From: Brevibacillus brevis
GTDB lineage: Bacteria > Bacillota > Bacilli > Brevibacillales > Brevibacillaceae
Assembly: GCF_900637055.1 (NCBI RefSeq)
Contig: NZ_LR134338.1
Coordinates: 2,304,001-2,368,000 of the forward strand
Reading direction: 5' to 3'
DNA length: 64,000 nt
The stretch's first letter is position 1. Each line of letters starts with the position of its first letter. A program made the position numbers and the translations under genes. Below are positions 16,663 to 26,233 of the stretch, piece after piece. The notes below the pieces were generated by a model that searched no databases, was not told where the DNA came from, and saw only the letters and a list, made by a program, of their open reading frames with translations.

Positions 16663-18087
16663 ATGGAACAACAGACGTTTCGAGTGGAAAAAGACTTTCT
16701 TGGCGAGAAGCAAATTCCAGTAGATGCTTATTATGGCGTGCAAACGATGCGAGCAACGGAAAACTTCCCAATCACCGGGTATCGTCTTCATTTTTCCCTC
16801 ATCAATGCAATGGCAATGGTAAAAAAGGCAGCTGCGATGGCAAATATGGAAGTTTCCAGATTGAATCCGCGGTTAGGCAATGCGATTGTTGCTGCGGCGG
16901 AAGAAATCATGCAAGGAAAATGGCATGATCAATTTATCGTCGATCCGATCCAGGGCGGAGCAGGTACTTCTATTAATATGAATGCCAACGAAGTGATCGC
17001 GAACCGCGGTCTTGAGATGCTTGGTGAGAAAAAAGGCGATTATTTCCACTTAAGTCCAAATACACATGTCAACATGTCTCAGTCGACCAATGATGCTTTC
17101 CCGACAGCGATTCATATTGCAACACTGACCCTGTTGGAAAAGCTGCTCGTGACGATGGATAAGATGCATGATGCATTTGGCCAAAAAGCAAGAGAATTCG
17201 ATGATGTCATTAAAATGGGCAGAACGCATTTACAGGATGCGGTTCCGATTCGCTTGGGCCAAGAATTCGAAGCATACCGTCGTGTGCTTGAGCGCGACAT
17301 CAAGCGTATCAAGCAATCTCGTCAGCATTTGTACGAAGTCAATATGGGAGCGACTGCGGTAGGAACGGGATTGAATGCTGACCCTCGTTACATTACGACA
17401 GTAGTCAAGCATCTTGCCGATATCACAGGCTTCCCGCTGACAGGTGCGGAGCATCTCGTGGATGCTACACAAAACACAGATGCGTACACAGAAGTATCAG
17501 CAGCACTGAAAGTTTGCATGATGAATATGTCTAAAATCGCGAATGACTTGCGTTTGATGGCATCAGGACCTCGAGCTGGACTGGGAGAAATCTCCTTGCC
17601 AGCACGTCAGCCGGGCTCCTCGATCATGCCAGGAAAAGTCAATCCTGTCATGGCAGAACTCATCAACCAGGTAGCGTTTCAAGTCATCGGAAATGACCAT
17701 ACGATTTGTTTGGCATCCGAGGCAGGTCAGCTAGAACTGAACGTGATGGAGCCTGTGCTTGTCTTCAACTTGCTGCAATCGATCAGCATTATGGACAATG
17801 CATTCGATGTCTTTACGCGTCACTGCTTGGAAGGAATCGAAGCAAACCGCGAGCGCATGAAAGAATACGTGGAAAAAAGCGTAGGCGTCATCACTGCGGT
17901 GAATCCTCATCTCGGATATGAGACTGCTGCACGCATTGCCCGCGAAGCCATTTTGACAGGAAAGTCTGTGCGTGAGCTGTGCTTGCAACACAATGTACTG
18001 ACAGAAGAAGAACTGGATTTGATTCTCGATCCATTTGAAATGACTCATCCAGGTATTGCTGGAGCATCCTTGCTGGATCGCGACTAA
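16663..18087 (+). CDS. aspA: Aspartate ammonia-lyase
   Basis: Interconverts L-aspartate with fumarate and ammonia in the cytoplasm. Its 474 residues match the usual length. Characteristic parts are DFLGEKQIPVDAYYGVQT at the N-terminus, GGAGTSINMNANEV near residue 105, SQSTNDAFPTA near 145, and the fumarase/aspartase signature GSSIMPGKVNP near residue 317. The SS-type catalytic loop and C-terminal PFEMTHPGI fit aspartase better than class II fumarase. The ATG has AGAAGG about 12 bases upstream. It appears monocistronic, with a strong terminator shared with the convergent pdaA gene. Confidence 0.93.
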   Translation: MEQQTFRVEKDFLGEKQIPVDAYYGVQTMRATENFPITGYRLHFSLINAMAMVKKAAAMANMEVSRLNPRLGNAIVAAAEEIMQGKWHDQFIVDPIQGGAGTSINMNANEVIANRGLEMLGEKKGDYFHLSPNTHVNMSQSTNDAFPTAIHIATLTLLEKLLVTMDKMHDAFGQKAREFDDVIKMGRTHLQDAVPIRLGQEFEAYRRVLERDIKRIKQSRQHLYEVNMGATAVGTGLNADPRYITTVVKHLADITGFPLTGAEHLVDATQNTDAYTEVSAALKVCMMNMSKIANDLRLMASGPRAGLGEISLPARQPGSSIMPGKVNPVMAELINQVAFQVIGNDHTICLASEAGQLELNVMEPVLVFNLLQSISIMDNAFDVFTRHCLEGIEANRERMKEYVEKSVGVITAVNPHLGYETAARIAREAILTGKSVRELCLQHNVLTEEELDLILDPFEMTHPGIAGASLLDRD

Positions 18088-18091
18088 ACCA

Positions 18092-18134
18092 AAAAACTCC
18101 CGCGCTTTGCACATGCGAAGCAGCGGGAGTTTTT
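18092..18134. terminator. Bidirectional terminator between aspA and pdaA
   Basis: AAAAACTCCCGC at 18092-18103 pairs perfectly with GCGGGAGTTTTT at 18123-18134, which suits both converging genes. Confidence 0.85.
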
Positions 18135-18156
18135 GCTTGCAAAGGAAGGGCTTGTA

Positions 18157-18942
18157 CTACTTTTTGGGAAGCTGATCCAAGCTCTTGAATTCATAGCCTT
18201 GCTTGCGTGCTTCATCGATCATCATCCCGAGAGCCTCTGCATTGTCTTTGGAGACAGAATGGAGCAGAATAACAGCCCCAGGATGCAATTGGGCCATCAC
18301 GCTATCATAGGCATATTTTGCCCCACGCTGGACTTTGGTATCCCAATCCTTATAGGCAACCGACCAAAAGACATTGGTATAGCCCAAATCTTTGGTTACA
18401 GCAAGTGTGCGATCGCTGAAAATCCCTCTAGGAGGTCGCAAGTAACGCATGTTCGCTTGTCCGGTCACCTGCTGGACCGCATCGCTTACTTTCGTCAGTT
18501 CGTCTTTGATTTTCTGATTCGATACGGTTGTCATATCGGGATGGCTCCAGGAATGGTTGCCGATCAGATGTCCCTCTTGTGCCATTCGCTTTAACAACTC
18601 GGGCTGTTCCTTCACAAAATGACCTGTCACAAAGAAAATGGCAGGGACTTTTTTCGCGAGAAGTGTGTCTAAAATCTTTGGCGTAAAGCCATTTTCATAA
18701 CCGTTATCAAACGTCAAGTAAAGCTCTTTTTTCGTGGTATCTCCTAAAAAAACCGCACCGTGACGATCTACAATGCCTTTAAAGCCTTCCTCGTTGATAG
18801 AGGGTAACTGACCATTTTTGCTCTTTTTAAATCCAAAATGGTACGGGTGATCTGGTGAGGCCATAATCGAGTCAACTGGCAAGGCACTTGTAAGCAACAA
18901 GCTAATCCCGATCAACAAGCTTTTGATAAATCGTCTTTTCAA
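18157..18942 (-). CDS. pdaA: Polysaccharide deacetylase PdaA (spore cortex muramic delta-lactam synthesis)
   Basis: Predicted N-acetylmuramic acid deacetylase of 261 residues, acting on cortex peptidoglycan during sporulation. A signal peptide covers about residues 1-28. The NodB domain has TFDNGYE near residue 77 (metal and base Asp region), HSWSHPD near 129 (metal His pair) and RPPRG near 167. The TFDNGYE form with Asn, and the HPYHFGFKKSKNGQLPS lead-in, are typical of PdaA rather than general chitooligosaccharide deacetylases. The TTG start at 18942 has GGGAGAG upstream. I could not find a convincing sigma-G promoter upstream. Confidence 0.88.
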   Translation of the reverse strand: MKRRFIKSLLIGISLLLTSALPVDSIMASPDHPYHFGFKKSKNGQLPSINEEGFKGIVDRHGAVFLGDTTKKELYLTFDNGYENGFTPKILDTLLAKKVPAIFFVTGHFVKEQPELLKRMAQEGHLIGNHSWSHPDMTTVSNQKIKDELTKVSDAVQQVTGQANMRYLRPPRGIFSDRTLAVTKDLGYTNVFWSVAYKDWDTKVQRGAKYAYDSVMAQLHPGAVILLHSVSKDNAEALGMMIDEARKQGYEFKSLDQLPKK

Positions 18943-19217
18943 TAAGAAGCTCTCCCTTCTGTAGCGAAGTCATGATGTATTTAAGTCGATTCCATCAAAA
19001 GTTTGTCCAGTCTACTTCCAAATATGTAAACGTACATCTGCAACAGCAACGAGGGCCGAAGCGCAAATGAAGCGGTATTCCAAGTTGTGTAAAAAACTTC
19101 TTTGAGTAAGGAGACAACTGTCCATACAAGAAAAAGGAACGCGTCATATAGTATCAAAGTCGACAGAAAAATGTTGGCATACCAAGTAATCATCTATAGC
19201 CAGGAGGTGTAGTTTAC

Positions 19218-19487
19218 ATGGAAGAATGGTTGGAGCAATTACGTGATGCCATCGGCGAAGGTGCAGAAGAATTGGAAGTGAAAATCGAATACGAAGATGG
19301 TACCACGAGACATTTGTACTTCGGCAGTGATGAAGAAGATGATGAAGATGACGACGAAGAATCCGATGACGAAGAATCCGATGATGACGAAGAATCTGAT
19401 GACGAGGAATCTGATGACGAGGAATCTGATGACGAAGACGAGGACGAAGATGAAGATGAAGACGAAGACGAAGATGACGACGACTAA
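19218..19487 (+). CDS. Small protein with a long Asp/Glu/Ser acidic tail (89 aa)
   Basis: The first 38 residues look globular (EEWLEQLRDAIGEGAEELEVK, YEDGTTRHLYFG). The remaining about 50 residues are almost only Asp, Glu and Ser, with a five-residue period (DDEES) that then becomes DE repeats. AGGAGGTG lies 10 bases before the ATG and a terminator follows. No family is recognised. Such acidic tails can bind cations or basic proteins or mimic nucleic acid; which applies here is unknown. The codon repeats make the tail prone to length change. Confidence 0.75.
   Translation: MEEWLEQLRDAIGEGAEELEVKIEYEDGTTRHLYFGSDEEDDEDDDEESDDEESDDDEESDDEESDDEESDDEDEDEDEDEDEDEDDDD
19341..19485 (+). repeat. In-gene GAY/GAR codon repeat coding the acidic tail
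   Basis: Tandem variants of GATGACGAAGAATCC and related units, then GACGAA-type hexamers, run to the stop codon. Confidence 0.8.
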
Positions 19488-19502
19488 TCGTTTGTATGGT
19501 TG

Positions 19503-19534
19503 AAAAAAGATACGCGTACATGCGTATCTTTTTT
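19503..19534 (+). terminator. Terminator after the acidic-tail gene
   Basis: AAAAAAGATACGC at 19503-19515 pairs with GCGTATCTTTTTT at 19522-19534. Confidence 0.85.
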
Positions 19535-19565
19535 CTGTTGCATTCTGTAATATTAAACATATTTC

Positions 19566-22500
19566 ATGATGAGGATGGAACAGAAAATGAGCTTTCAAGT
19601 GAGTCATCAAACGATAAAAGAATGGTGCGGTCGCCTTTCTTATGAAAGAGGAAAGACTTTTTACCGTTCTGGGAACGTGCTTGTGGAGCATTTTCAACAG
19701 GAGCCTGCCTGGATCAAAACGACAGTGAACGCAGGAAAAAATAACTATCAAGTCACGATTGAACTGGACGAGTCTGGCATGGCAGCCGTGTGCAGCTGCC
19801 CTACTTTAGCGTCGTATGATCATTACTGCCAACATATCGCAGCATCGTTGTTAACTATGCGTGATCTGCAAGTAGATGAGCATCCTGGCAGCTATTCCAC
19901 TTCCTTTGCAACGAGACAAGCAGGCATGACAACACAGGCCGATTCCCAACTGACAGAGGGACTGTTCGGCTTGTTCGTGGACCGGCCGATTCGGACAAGC
20001 CATAATCGCGTGTTACTGGATTCGCGAACAACGCTTGCCTTGGAAATCATATGTAAAATCGTACCGTACGGCTTTCGCAAGAGCATGATCGGAATAGAGC
20101 TGAAGCTAGGGCCAAAGAGGTTGTACATCGTAAAGGACATTCGCGCGTTTTTAGACCGGGTCGATAAGCAGCAAGTGTATCGTTTCTCTAGCCAATTTAC
20201 CTATGATCCGAATTTGCATCGCTTTTTGCCAGAGCATGAAGCCATCCTTCGTGAACTCCTGCAAATTTACCGCACGGAAAAAATATATCGAGAGACAGCA
20301 AGCTACCATTATCAGGAACAGAAGCATGTGGGTGGGGAACGGGTTCTACTTGTTCCACCATTTACCTGGGAGCGATTATTTGCTTTGCTACTTACCGCAC
20401 CGTCTGTTCACCTTCAGCATCATGACCAAATGTATCCAACGTTTGCATGTATCGATGAGCCGCCACCACTCCACTTCGAATTTGACCAGACAAAAACTGA
20501 TCAATATCAGTTGGAAGTCCAAGGATTCAAGCGAATCACTGTCTTGGAAGCTTACGGATTGTTGCTCGTAGATGGCAAATGGCACCGACTGCCAAAGGAA
20601 CAATGCCACAGTTTGGCAGAGCTGAAGCACTTGTTAGAATCGCATAGCAGTGAGCGGATTCACATTCCCGCGGAAAAAATCGAGCCATTCATGGTGCAGG
20701 TTATCCCGGCCTTGATGAAACTAGGGAACGTGCAAGTTGCAAAGGCTGTCTCGGAACGAGTCGTGCAATTCCAGTTAAAAGCCAAGCTGTATTTGGACAG
20801 GGTAAGGGACCGGCTGCTGGCGGGGCTTGAGTTTCAATATGGTGATATCGTCATCAATCCGCTGGAAGGGTATGAAGGAGGAGGGCAACGTGGCAGTGAG
20901 CTGATTTTGATGCGTGACGGGGAGAAGGAGCGGCAGATTTTAGAGCTGATGGAGGAAAGTGCCTTTACCCGCACGGAAGGAGGGTATTTTCTAGATGACG
21001 AGGAAGCTGAGTACGACTTCCTTTACCACGTCGTCCCTAAGCTGGAAAAGCTGTTAAAGGTATACGCGACAACTTCCGTAAAAATCAGGATTCAGCCTCT
21101 CCATCTACCACCAAAAGTAAAAGTGGATGTCGATGAGCGAACAAATTGGCTGGATTTTCGCTTTGATATGGATGGAATACCCGAGTCCGAGATCCGAAGT
21201 GTGATCCAATCGGTAGAAGAAAAGCGCAGATATCATCGGCTGTCGAATGGAGCGCTTCTGCCGCTTGAGACAAAGGAATTTGAGCAAATCAATCGTTTCC
21301 TAGACGAGATGGGCATGCAATATGCTGAGCAAATGGGAAGTGGTTTTCAACTTCCTGCTTTTCGCGGGCTGCGCTTGCTCGATATACCTATGCAGGGACA
21401 GTCTGTTCAGCTAGGCAAATCATTGCGCCAGTTTTTGGAGAATATGCGTAACCCTGATAATCTGGACTTTCCAGTACCCGAGTCTTTGCAGGGGACACTT
21501 CGAGATTATCAGAAGTTTGGCTATCAATGGATGAAAACACTGGCACACTACGGCTTTGGGGGAATTCTCGCAGACGATATGGGCCTGGGGAAGACATTGC
21601 AAAGTATAACCTTTCTTCTCTCTGTTCTGCCCGAAATCCGAGAACAAAAGCTCCCAGCGATTATCGTGGCTCCTGCCTCTCTTTTATACAATTGGCACAA
21701 TGAAATCAAAAAGTTCGCGCCAAATATCCGTAGCGTTATTGTGGATGGCACGAAGGAAGAGCGGAATCAAATCGTAAACGAACTGTCAGAAATCGATGTG
21801 CTCATTACTTCGTATCCGCTCCTGCGTCGTGATCATGCCAAGTTCGAGGAGCATTCCTTCCACACCTTGATCTTGGATGAAGCGCAGACCTTCAAAAACT
21901 ATGTCACTCAGACAGCTCAGACAGTAAAGCGTATAAAAGCCAAGCATCGCTTTGCCCTTACAGGAACACCTGTGGAAAACAGGGTAGAGGAGCTGTGGTC
22001 CATCTACGATGCTGTTTTCCCTGAGCTTTTTCCGGCACGAAAGGAATTTCTCGAATTGCCGCGAGAGACGATTGCGAAGCGGACGCGTCCATTTTTATTG
22101 CGCAGGCTCAAGACCGAGGTACTGAAGGAATTGCCAGCCAAAATTGAAACACTGCAAAGCGCAAGACTCTTGCCAGAACAGAAAAAACTGTATGTGGCCT
22201 ACTTGGCGCAGCTCCAACAGGAAACAGTGAAGCACCTGTACAATAAAGGTTTTCAAAAAAATCGGATCAAAATTCTCGCAGGCTTGACGAGACTGCGGCA
22301 AATATGTTGTCATCCAGCGTTGTTCGTCAAAGAGTATGACGGAGGGTCAGCCAAGCTCGAACAGCTATTCGAGATTATCGGTGAATGCAAAAACGCTGGG
22401 AAGCGCGTTCTGCTCTTTTCTCAATTTACGGAGATGCTAGGGATAATCGGACGCGAGCTGGGGTATCACGGTGTCCCGTTTTTCTATCTGGATGGACAGA

Positions 22501-22859
22501 CGCCAGTAGCAGAGAGACTAGATTTGTGCAACCGATTTAACGAGGGAGAGCGGGATTTGTTTCTCATGTCTTTGAAAGCTGGGGGAACAGGATTGAATGT
22601 GACGGGAGCGGACACCGTGATTTTGTATGATCTGTGGTGGAATCCCGCTGTGGAACAACAGGCAGCTGATCGTGCCCATCGCATCGGACAAAAAAACGTC
22701 GTTCAAGTGATCAGGCTTGTTGCAGAGGGAACGGTCGAAGAGAAGATGTACGAGCTGCAACAAAAAAAGAAAAACTTGATCGAGGAAATCATTACACCGG
22801 GGCAAGAAGCAATCTCATCTTTAACCGAGCAAGAAATACGCGAATTGCTGATGATTTAA
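19566..22859 (+). CDS. SNF2-family helicase with N-terminal SWIM zinc finger
   Basis: DNA-dependent ATPase of the bacterial SWI2/SNF2 (HepA/RapA-related) class, 1097 residues. A SWIM zinc finger (CSCPTLASYDHYCQH, CxC...CxH) lies near residues 76-91, followed by the bacterial SNF2-associated region. The motor has DDMGLGKTLQ near 670 (Walker A), LILDEAQTFKN near 770, the ALTGTPVENR motif, and helicase C features FSQFTEML and DRAHRIGQ near 1033. Such proteins remodel nucleic-acid-protein complexes, often RNA polymerase; the target is not defined here. Starts at 19566, 19569, 19575 or 19587 (MSFQV) are all possible; GAGGATGG best fits 19587. Confidence 0.9.
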   Translation: MMRMEQKMSFQVSHQTIKEWCGRLSYERGKTFYRSGNVLVEHFQQEPAWIKTTVNAGKNNYQVTIELDESGMAAVCSCPTLASYDHYCQHIAASLLTMRDLQVDEHPGSYSTSFATRQAGMTTQADSQLTEGLFGLFVDRPIRTSHNRVLLDSRTTLALEIICKIVPYGFRKSMIGIELKLGPKRLYIVKDIRAFLDRVDKQQVYRFSSQFTYDPNLHRFLPEHEAILRELLQIYRTEKIYRETASYHYQEQKHVGGERVLLVPPFTWERLFALLLTAPSVHLQHHDQMYPTFACIDEPPPLHFEFDQTKTDQYQLEVQGFKRITVLEAYGLLLVDGKWHRLPKEQCHSLAELKHLLESHSSERIHIPAEKIEPFMVQVIPALMKLGNVQVAKAVSERVVQFQLKAKLYLDRVRDRLLAGLEFQYGDIVINPLEGYEGGGQRGSELILMRDGEKERQILELMEESAFTRTEGGYFLDDEEAEYDFLYHVVPKLEKLLKVYATTSVKIRIQPLHLPPKVKVDVDERTNWLDFRFDMDGIPESEIRSVIQSVEEKRRYHRLSNGALLPLETKEFEQINRFLDEMGMQYAEQMGSGFQLPAFRGLRLLDIPMQGQSVQLGKSLRQFLENMRNPDNLDFPVPESLQGTLRDYQKFGYQWMKTLAHYGFGGILADDMGLGKTLQSITFLLSVLPEIREQKLPAIIVAPASLLYNWHNEIKKFAPNIRSVIVDGTKEERNQIVNELSEIDVLITSYPLLRRDHAKFEEHSFHTLILDEAQTFKNYVTQTAQTVKRIKAKHRFALTGTPVENRVEELWSIYDAVFPELFPARKEFLELPRETIAKRTRPFLLRRLKTEVLKELPAKIETLQSARLLPEQKKLYVAYLAQLQQETVKHLYNKGFQKNRIKILAGLTRLRQICCHPALFVKEYDGGSAKLEQLFEIIGECKNAGKRVLLFSQFTEMLGIIGRELGYHGVPFFYLDGQTPVAERLDLCNRFNEGERDLFLMSLKAGGTGLNVTGADTVILYDLWWNPAVEQQAADRAHRIGQKNVVQVIRLVAEGTVEEKMYELQQKKKNLIEEIITPGQEAISSLTEQEIRELLMI

Positions 22860-22863
22860 CACG

Positions 22864-22909
22864 AACAGCTTGACTATAGCTACCATGCGAGGAGTCAAGC
22901 TGTTTTTTT
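22864..22909 (+). terminator. Terminator after the SNF2 gene
   Basis: AACAGCTTGACT at 22864-22875 pairs with AGTCAAGCTGTT at 22893-22904, followed by a T-run. Confidence 0.85.
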
Positions 22910-23042
22910 GCGAGACTTTATCCCTGTGCGAATAACGAATTGGCAGACTCCCAATGATATTTGTCCGGTTCGAGAAAAGAACAGAGCGAATAGCTTATGG
23001 AGAAGGACGAAGGCATCACCACAGAAGTGTGGGGGGAATGGA

Positions 23043-24884
23043 ATGGAACACTATGTGATTAAGCCATGGGATACCCGAGAAGGGAATGTGGAAACGCCGG
23101 CTAACTGGGATTTGACAGTGCCACCGGAAGTAGATGCGATCGCAGAACAAGTGATCAAAGAGTATGACATGTCGGTGAAGAGTCGTACGCTCATTACTTC
23201 CAAGCCAGACAAAGGCGGGGCTATTTGGCGCATCGAGACAGATAAAGGTCCGCGCAGCCTAAAGGTACTGCATCGTACGCCTGAACGCAGTCTCTATAGT
23301 GTGGCTTTCCAAGAATACGTCGTCAAACAGGGGGCAAGGGTACCAGCACTGATTCCTGCCCGAAATGGCAGTCTTTATGTGGAAAAAGGCGGGAAACTCT
23401 GGATTGTTACCGATTGGATTGCCTTGCAACCGGCAACAAAAGTAGATTTGGTAGGCGCGCAAGAGCTTTGCTATGGTCTTGGTGAATTCCATCGTCATTC
23501 GAAAGGCTATGTTCCGCCCGCAGGAGCCAAAAACTCTTCCCGCTTATATCGTTGGCCCAATCACTATCAAAAGATTGCCAAAAAAATCGGGTGGATGCGG
23601 GAAGTAGCGAAAGCCTACAGTGAAACCCCAGCAAGTAAATCCATTTTGGCCGTCGTCGATCACTATGAACAGCAAGCATGGGCAGCCTTAGAGAAATTAA
23701 AAACATCTGCCTATCCGAAAATGATCAAAATGGGAGAGGCGCACTGGGGATTGGTGCACCAGGATTACGGCTGGTCAAATGGTCAAAATGGTCCCGGAGG
23801 GCTTTGGGTGATTGACCTGGATGGCGTGTCATACGATTTGCCGTTTCGGGATTTGCGCAAGCTCATCACCAGTACGATGGATGATATGGGAGTCTGGGAT
23901 GTTACCTGGATGCGCGGCATGATCGAAGCCTATCATAAGGCAAATCCACTGGATCGCGAATCGTTCGAAGTGCTCTTAAATGATATGGCAGTACCAAACG
24001 AATTTTATAAGCATCTCAAAGAGATGTTTTATGATCCCGAGATCTTTTTGTCGACGGAAGCAGAAGGCATTCTGCAGCGAGTTTTGACGGGGGATAAAAC
24101 GAAAGATGCGGCATTGGCAGAGCTCGCGAAAGACATCAGCAAATACGAACCTGGCAACTATGACCAAATAACGGAAGTGGTAGAACCGCAAAGGGTGGCA
24201 TCAGGTATCAAGGAATTCTTACCTGTTGCGGTGTCTACACCAGCAACAGAGGCTTTGGTCGAGAAACCGAAAGACAAAAAGTCTACTAAGATCAAGGTGT
24301 CTAAGGATAAGGCGTCTAAGGATAAAGTGTCTAAGGATAAAGAGTCAAAGGTCAAGGGATCCAAAGACAAAGAGTCCAAAATCAAGGAGCCTGCACGCGA
24401 ACAGGTAGCCGCTTCACTTCCGACTTCCGAGCAAAAGCCAATTAAATCGAAAGAAAGCCAGCAAAAAGGGGCAGAGTCAGAACAAAGCAGCACTACCCGC
24501 AGAACTCGAATCGCATTTTCGGGAAATGTTCCTTTTACGCCATCAGCGCCACTCGTTACAACAGAACCACGAAAACACGTTGGTCGAAATAAAAAGCGGG
24601 TAATAAGCTCTACTGTTTCAAAAAGCAACAGCAAAAAGTCAAGTAAGACTCAAAGCAAAGTAAAGGTCTCTATCAATGTAAAGGCCAAATCTCCACAAGC
24701 AAAACCCGCAAGTCAAGCAGAGAAAAACAAAAAAGGATCTGTGTGGACATCTAAAGAGCAGTCCCGGACCGTCACTTCGAACAAGAGCAAGAAGGTTGCC
24801 AAGTCGGCGAAACCAAGCCGTAAATTCATCAACAATCAGATGAAGAAGCAGCGTCAAAAATCAAAGAAGACGAGAGGCAACTAA
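23043..24884 (+). CDS. CotS-family spore coat kinase-like protein with long Lys/Ser-rich tail
   Basis: Predicted spore coat protein of 613 residues. The start ATG at 23043 (MEHYVIKPWD) follows a GGGGGG-A ribosome site; longer frames run into the upstream terminator. Residues 1-350 match the CotS/CotI/YutH kinase-like fold: nucleotide-lobe strands, then HQDYGWSN near residue 239 (HxDxxxxN loop) and WVIDLDG near 256 (metal Asp). From about residue 405 the chain is disordered, rich in SKDK repeats, Ser, Lys and Gln, and ends in a strongly basic segment. The cotSA-like gene follows 33 bases later. The CotS fold plus a basic tail of about 200 residues is unusual and could anchor the protein in the coat. 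Confidence 0.85.
   Translation: MEHYVIKPWDTREGNVETPANWDLTVPPEVDAIAEQVIKEYDMSVKSRTLITSKPDKGGAIWRIETDKGPRSLKVLHRTPERSLYSVAFQEYVVKQGARVPALIPARNGSLYVEKGGKLWIVTDWIALQPATKVDLVGAQELCYGLGEFHRHSKGYVPPAGAKNSSRLYRWPNHYQKIAKKIGWMREVAKAYSETPASKSILAVVDHYEQQAWAALEKLKTSAYPKMIKMGEAHWGLVHQDYGWSNGQNGPGGLWVIDLDGVSYDLPFRDLRKLITSTMDDMGVWDVTWMRGMIEAYHKANPLDRESFEVLLNDMAVPNEFYKHLKEMFYDPEIFLSTEAEGILQRVLTGDKTKDAALAELAKDISKYEPGNYDQITEVVEPQRVASGIKEFLPVAVSTPATEALVEKPKDKKSTKIKVSKDKASKDKVSKDKESKVKGSKDKESKIKEPAREQVAASLPTSEQKPIKSKESQQKGAESEQSSTTRRTRIAFSGNVPFTPSAPLVTTEPRKHVGRNKKRVISSTVSKSNSKKSSKTQSKVKVSINVKAKSPQAKPASQAEKNKKGSVWTSKEQSRTVTSNKSKKVAKSAKPSRKFINNQMKKQRQKSKKTRGN
24299..24381 (+). repeat. In-gene 15-bp tandem repeat coding SKDK(x) units
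   Basis: Variants of TCTAAGGATAAAGTG recur in tandem and code SKDKA, SKDKV, SKDKE. Further diverged copies follow (SKVKG, SKDKE, SKIKE). Confidence 0.75.
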
Positions 24885-24917
24885 TGTAAGAAGTCGGAAC
24901 GGGAAAGGAGAATTCGG

Positions 24918-26066
24918 ATGAAAGTTATCATGGTCTGTACAGAAAAATTGCCAGTCCCTCCTATTCGAGGGGGAGCGATTCAGACTTATATTTCAGGGAT
25001 TGCAGATATTTTAGGGAGACATCATGAGCTGACGATCCTGGGAACGTCGGATCCCACGCTACCGAAGGATGAAATAGTTCGCAATGCGCGTTATGTGCGG
25101 GTAGATGGTCAAGGTGTGTTCGAGATCTATGCGCGCGAAGTAGCCGCTTTTCTGAGTGCGAACAACTATGATGTCATCCATGTTTTTAACCGACCACGGA
25201 TGGTTCCCATCATTCGTGAGGTATGTCCGAACGCCCGTATCATCTTAAGTATGCACAATGATATGTTTGATCCGGTAAAAATAGGGCAGGCAGAAGCTGC
25301 TAGAGCCGTTGCTGAAACAGAAAGCATCATCACCATCAGTGATTATGTCGGCCGGGTCATTGCCTCGCTGTATCCCGAAGCCGCAAATAAGCTTCGTACG
25401 ATTTATTCAGGTGTGAACCTGGAAACGTTTGTTCCGGTGGAAGGATCAAAAACGGCGCAAAAGATTCGCCAGGAACTGCGGGCGACGCACAATCTTGGCA
25501 ACAAACAAGTAATCTTGTTTGTAGGACGATTGACGCCGAAAAAAGGGGCCGACATTCTGGTTCGCGCGATGAATGAACTCCGCTCCTACCATTCCAACAT
25601 CGCTCTCGTCTTGGTTGGAGGGTCCTGGTACGGAGAAAATAAAATCAGTGACTATGCAGCATATGTACGCTCATTAGCGAATCGTTCGCCTGTTCCGGTT
25701 ATTACAACGGGATTTGTTCCGGCAGATCAGATTCACCACTGGTTCTGGGCAGGTGACGTTTTTGTCTGTCCATCGCAATGGGAGGAACCACTGGCACGTG
25801 TCCATTATGAAGCAATGGCCGCCGGTCTGCCCTTTGTCACGACAAAGCGGGGAGGAAATGCTGAGGTGATCATCGGAGGCAATGGACTGTTGGTCGAACA
25901 GCCGGAGGACCCTCAAGCGTTTGCAGTACAGCTGAAACAACTATTGTCCAGCCGCGATCTCCAACGTCAAATGGGGAGAAGCGGGCGCCAGCTTGCCGAA
26001 CAAAGATTTACATGGGATCGAGTCGCAAGAGATGTGCTAGACGTATGGAATAACAGGGGTAGGTAA
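24918..26066 (+). CDS. cotSA: CotSA-like glycosyltransferase (GT4)
   Basis: Predicted GT-B glycosyltransferase of 382 residues related to B. subtilis spore coat protein CotSA. It begins with the CotSA-like MICTEKLPVP/GGAIQTYI pattern, which holds the glycine-rich acceptor loop. The C-terminal nucleotide-sugar half has ILFVGRLTPKKGADILVRA near residue 200 and the PSQWEEPLARVHYEAMAAG motif near residue 290, containing the EX7E-type acidic pair. It probably glycosylates a coat component; the neighbouring CotS-like protein supports a coat role. GGAAAGGAG precedes the ATG. Confidence 0.85.
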   Translation: MKVIMVCTEKLPVPPIRGGAIQTYISGIADILGRHHELTILGTSDPTLPKDEIVRNARYVRVDGQGVFEIYAREVAAFLSANNYDVIHVFNRPRMVPIIREVCPNARIILSMHNDMFDPVKIGQAEAARAVAETESIITISDYVGRVIASLYPEAANKLRTIYSGVNLETFVPVEGSKTAQKIRQELRATHNLGNKQVILFVGRLTPKKGADILVRAMNELRSYHSNIALVLVGGSWYGENKISDYAAYVRSLANRSPVPVITTGFVPADQIHHWFWAGDVFVCPSQWEEPLARVHYEAMAAGLPFVTTKRGGNAEVIIGGNGLLVEQPEDPQAFAVQLKQLLSSRDLQRQMGRSGRQLAEQRFTWDRVARDVLDVWNNRGR

Positions 26067-26088
26067 AACCAAAAAACGAATACTAGCA

Positions 26089-26122
26089 GCCCACTTCCCT
26101 GAGAAAGATCGGAGAAGTGGGC
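26089..26122 (+). terminator. Hairpin after cotSA (probable terminator, weak T-run)
   Basis: GCCCACTTC at 26089-26097 pairs with GAAGTGGGC at 26114-26122. Only GTTTACTTA follows. Confidence 0.5.
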
Positions 26123-26233
26123 GTTTACTTATTCCTTCGGGACGAAAGAGTCATACAATGTCCTGCTAGAGTGGACAGACCAGTCTGAACAAATGGGCTT
26201 GTCTCACATTCGTATGCACGAAATGGGGAAAAT

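Noticed and set aside
18981..19193. 70-codon hydrophobic frame on the minus strand upstream of pdaA
   Set aside because: It looks like a membrane protein, but there is no ribosome site and it covers the probable promoter region of the acidic-tail gene. Comparison with relatives could still revive it.
19144..19751. Arg/His-rich and Phe/Val-rich frames opposite the acidic-tail gene
   Set aside because: They are reverse-strand translations of the acidic codon repeat.
22908..23042. N-terminal extension of the CotS-like frame
   Set aside because: Begins inside the terminator of the SNF2 gene; ATG 23043 has a ribosome site and the family start.
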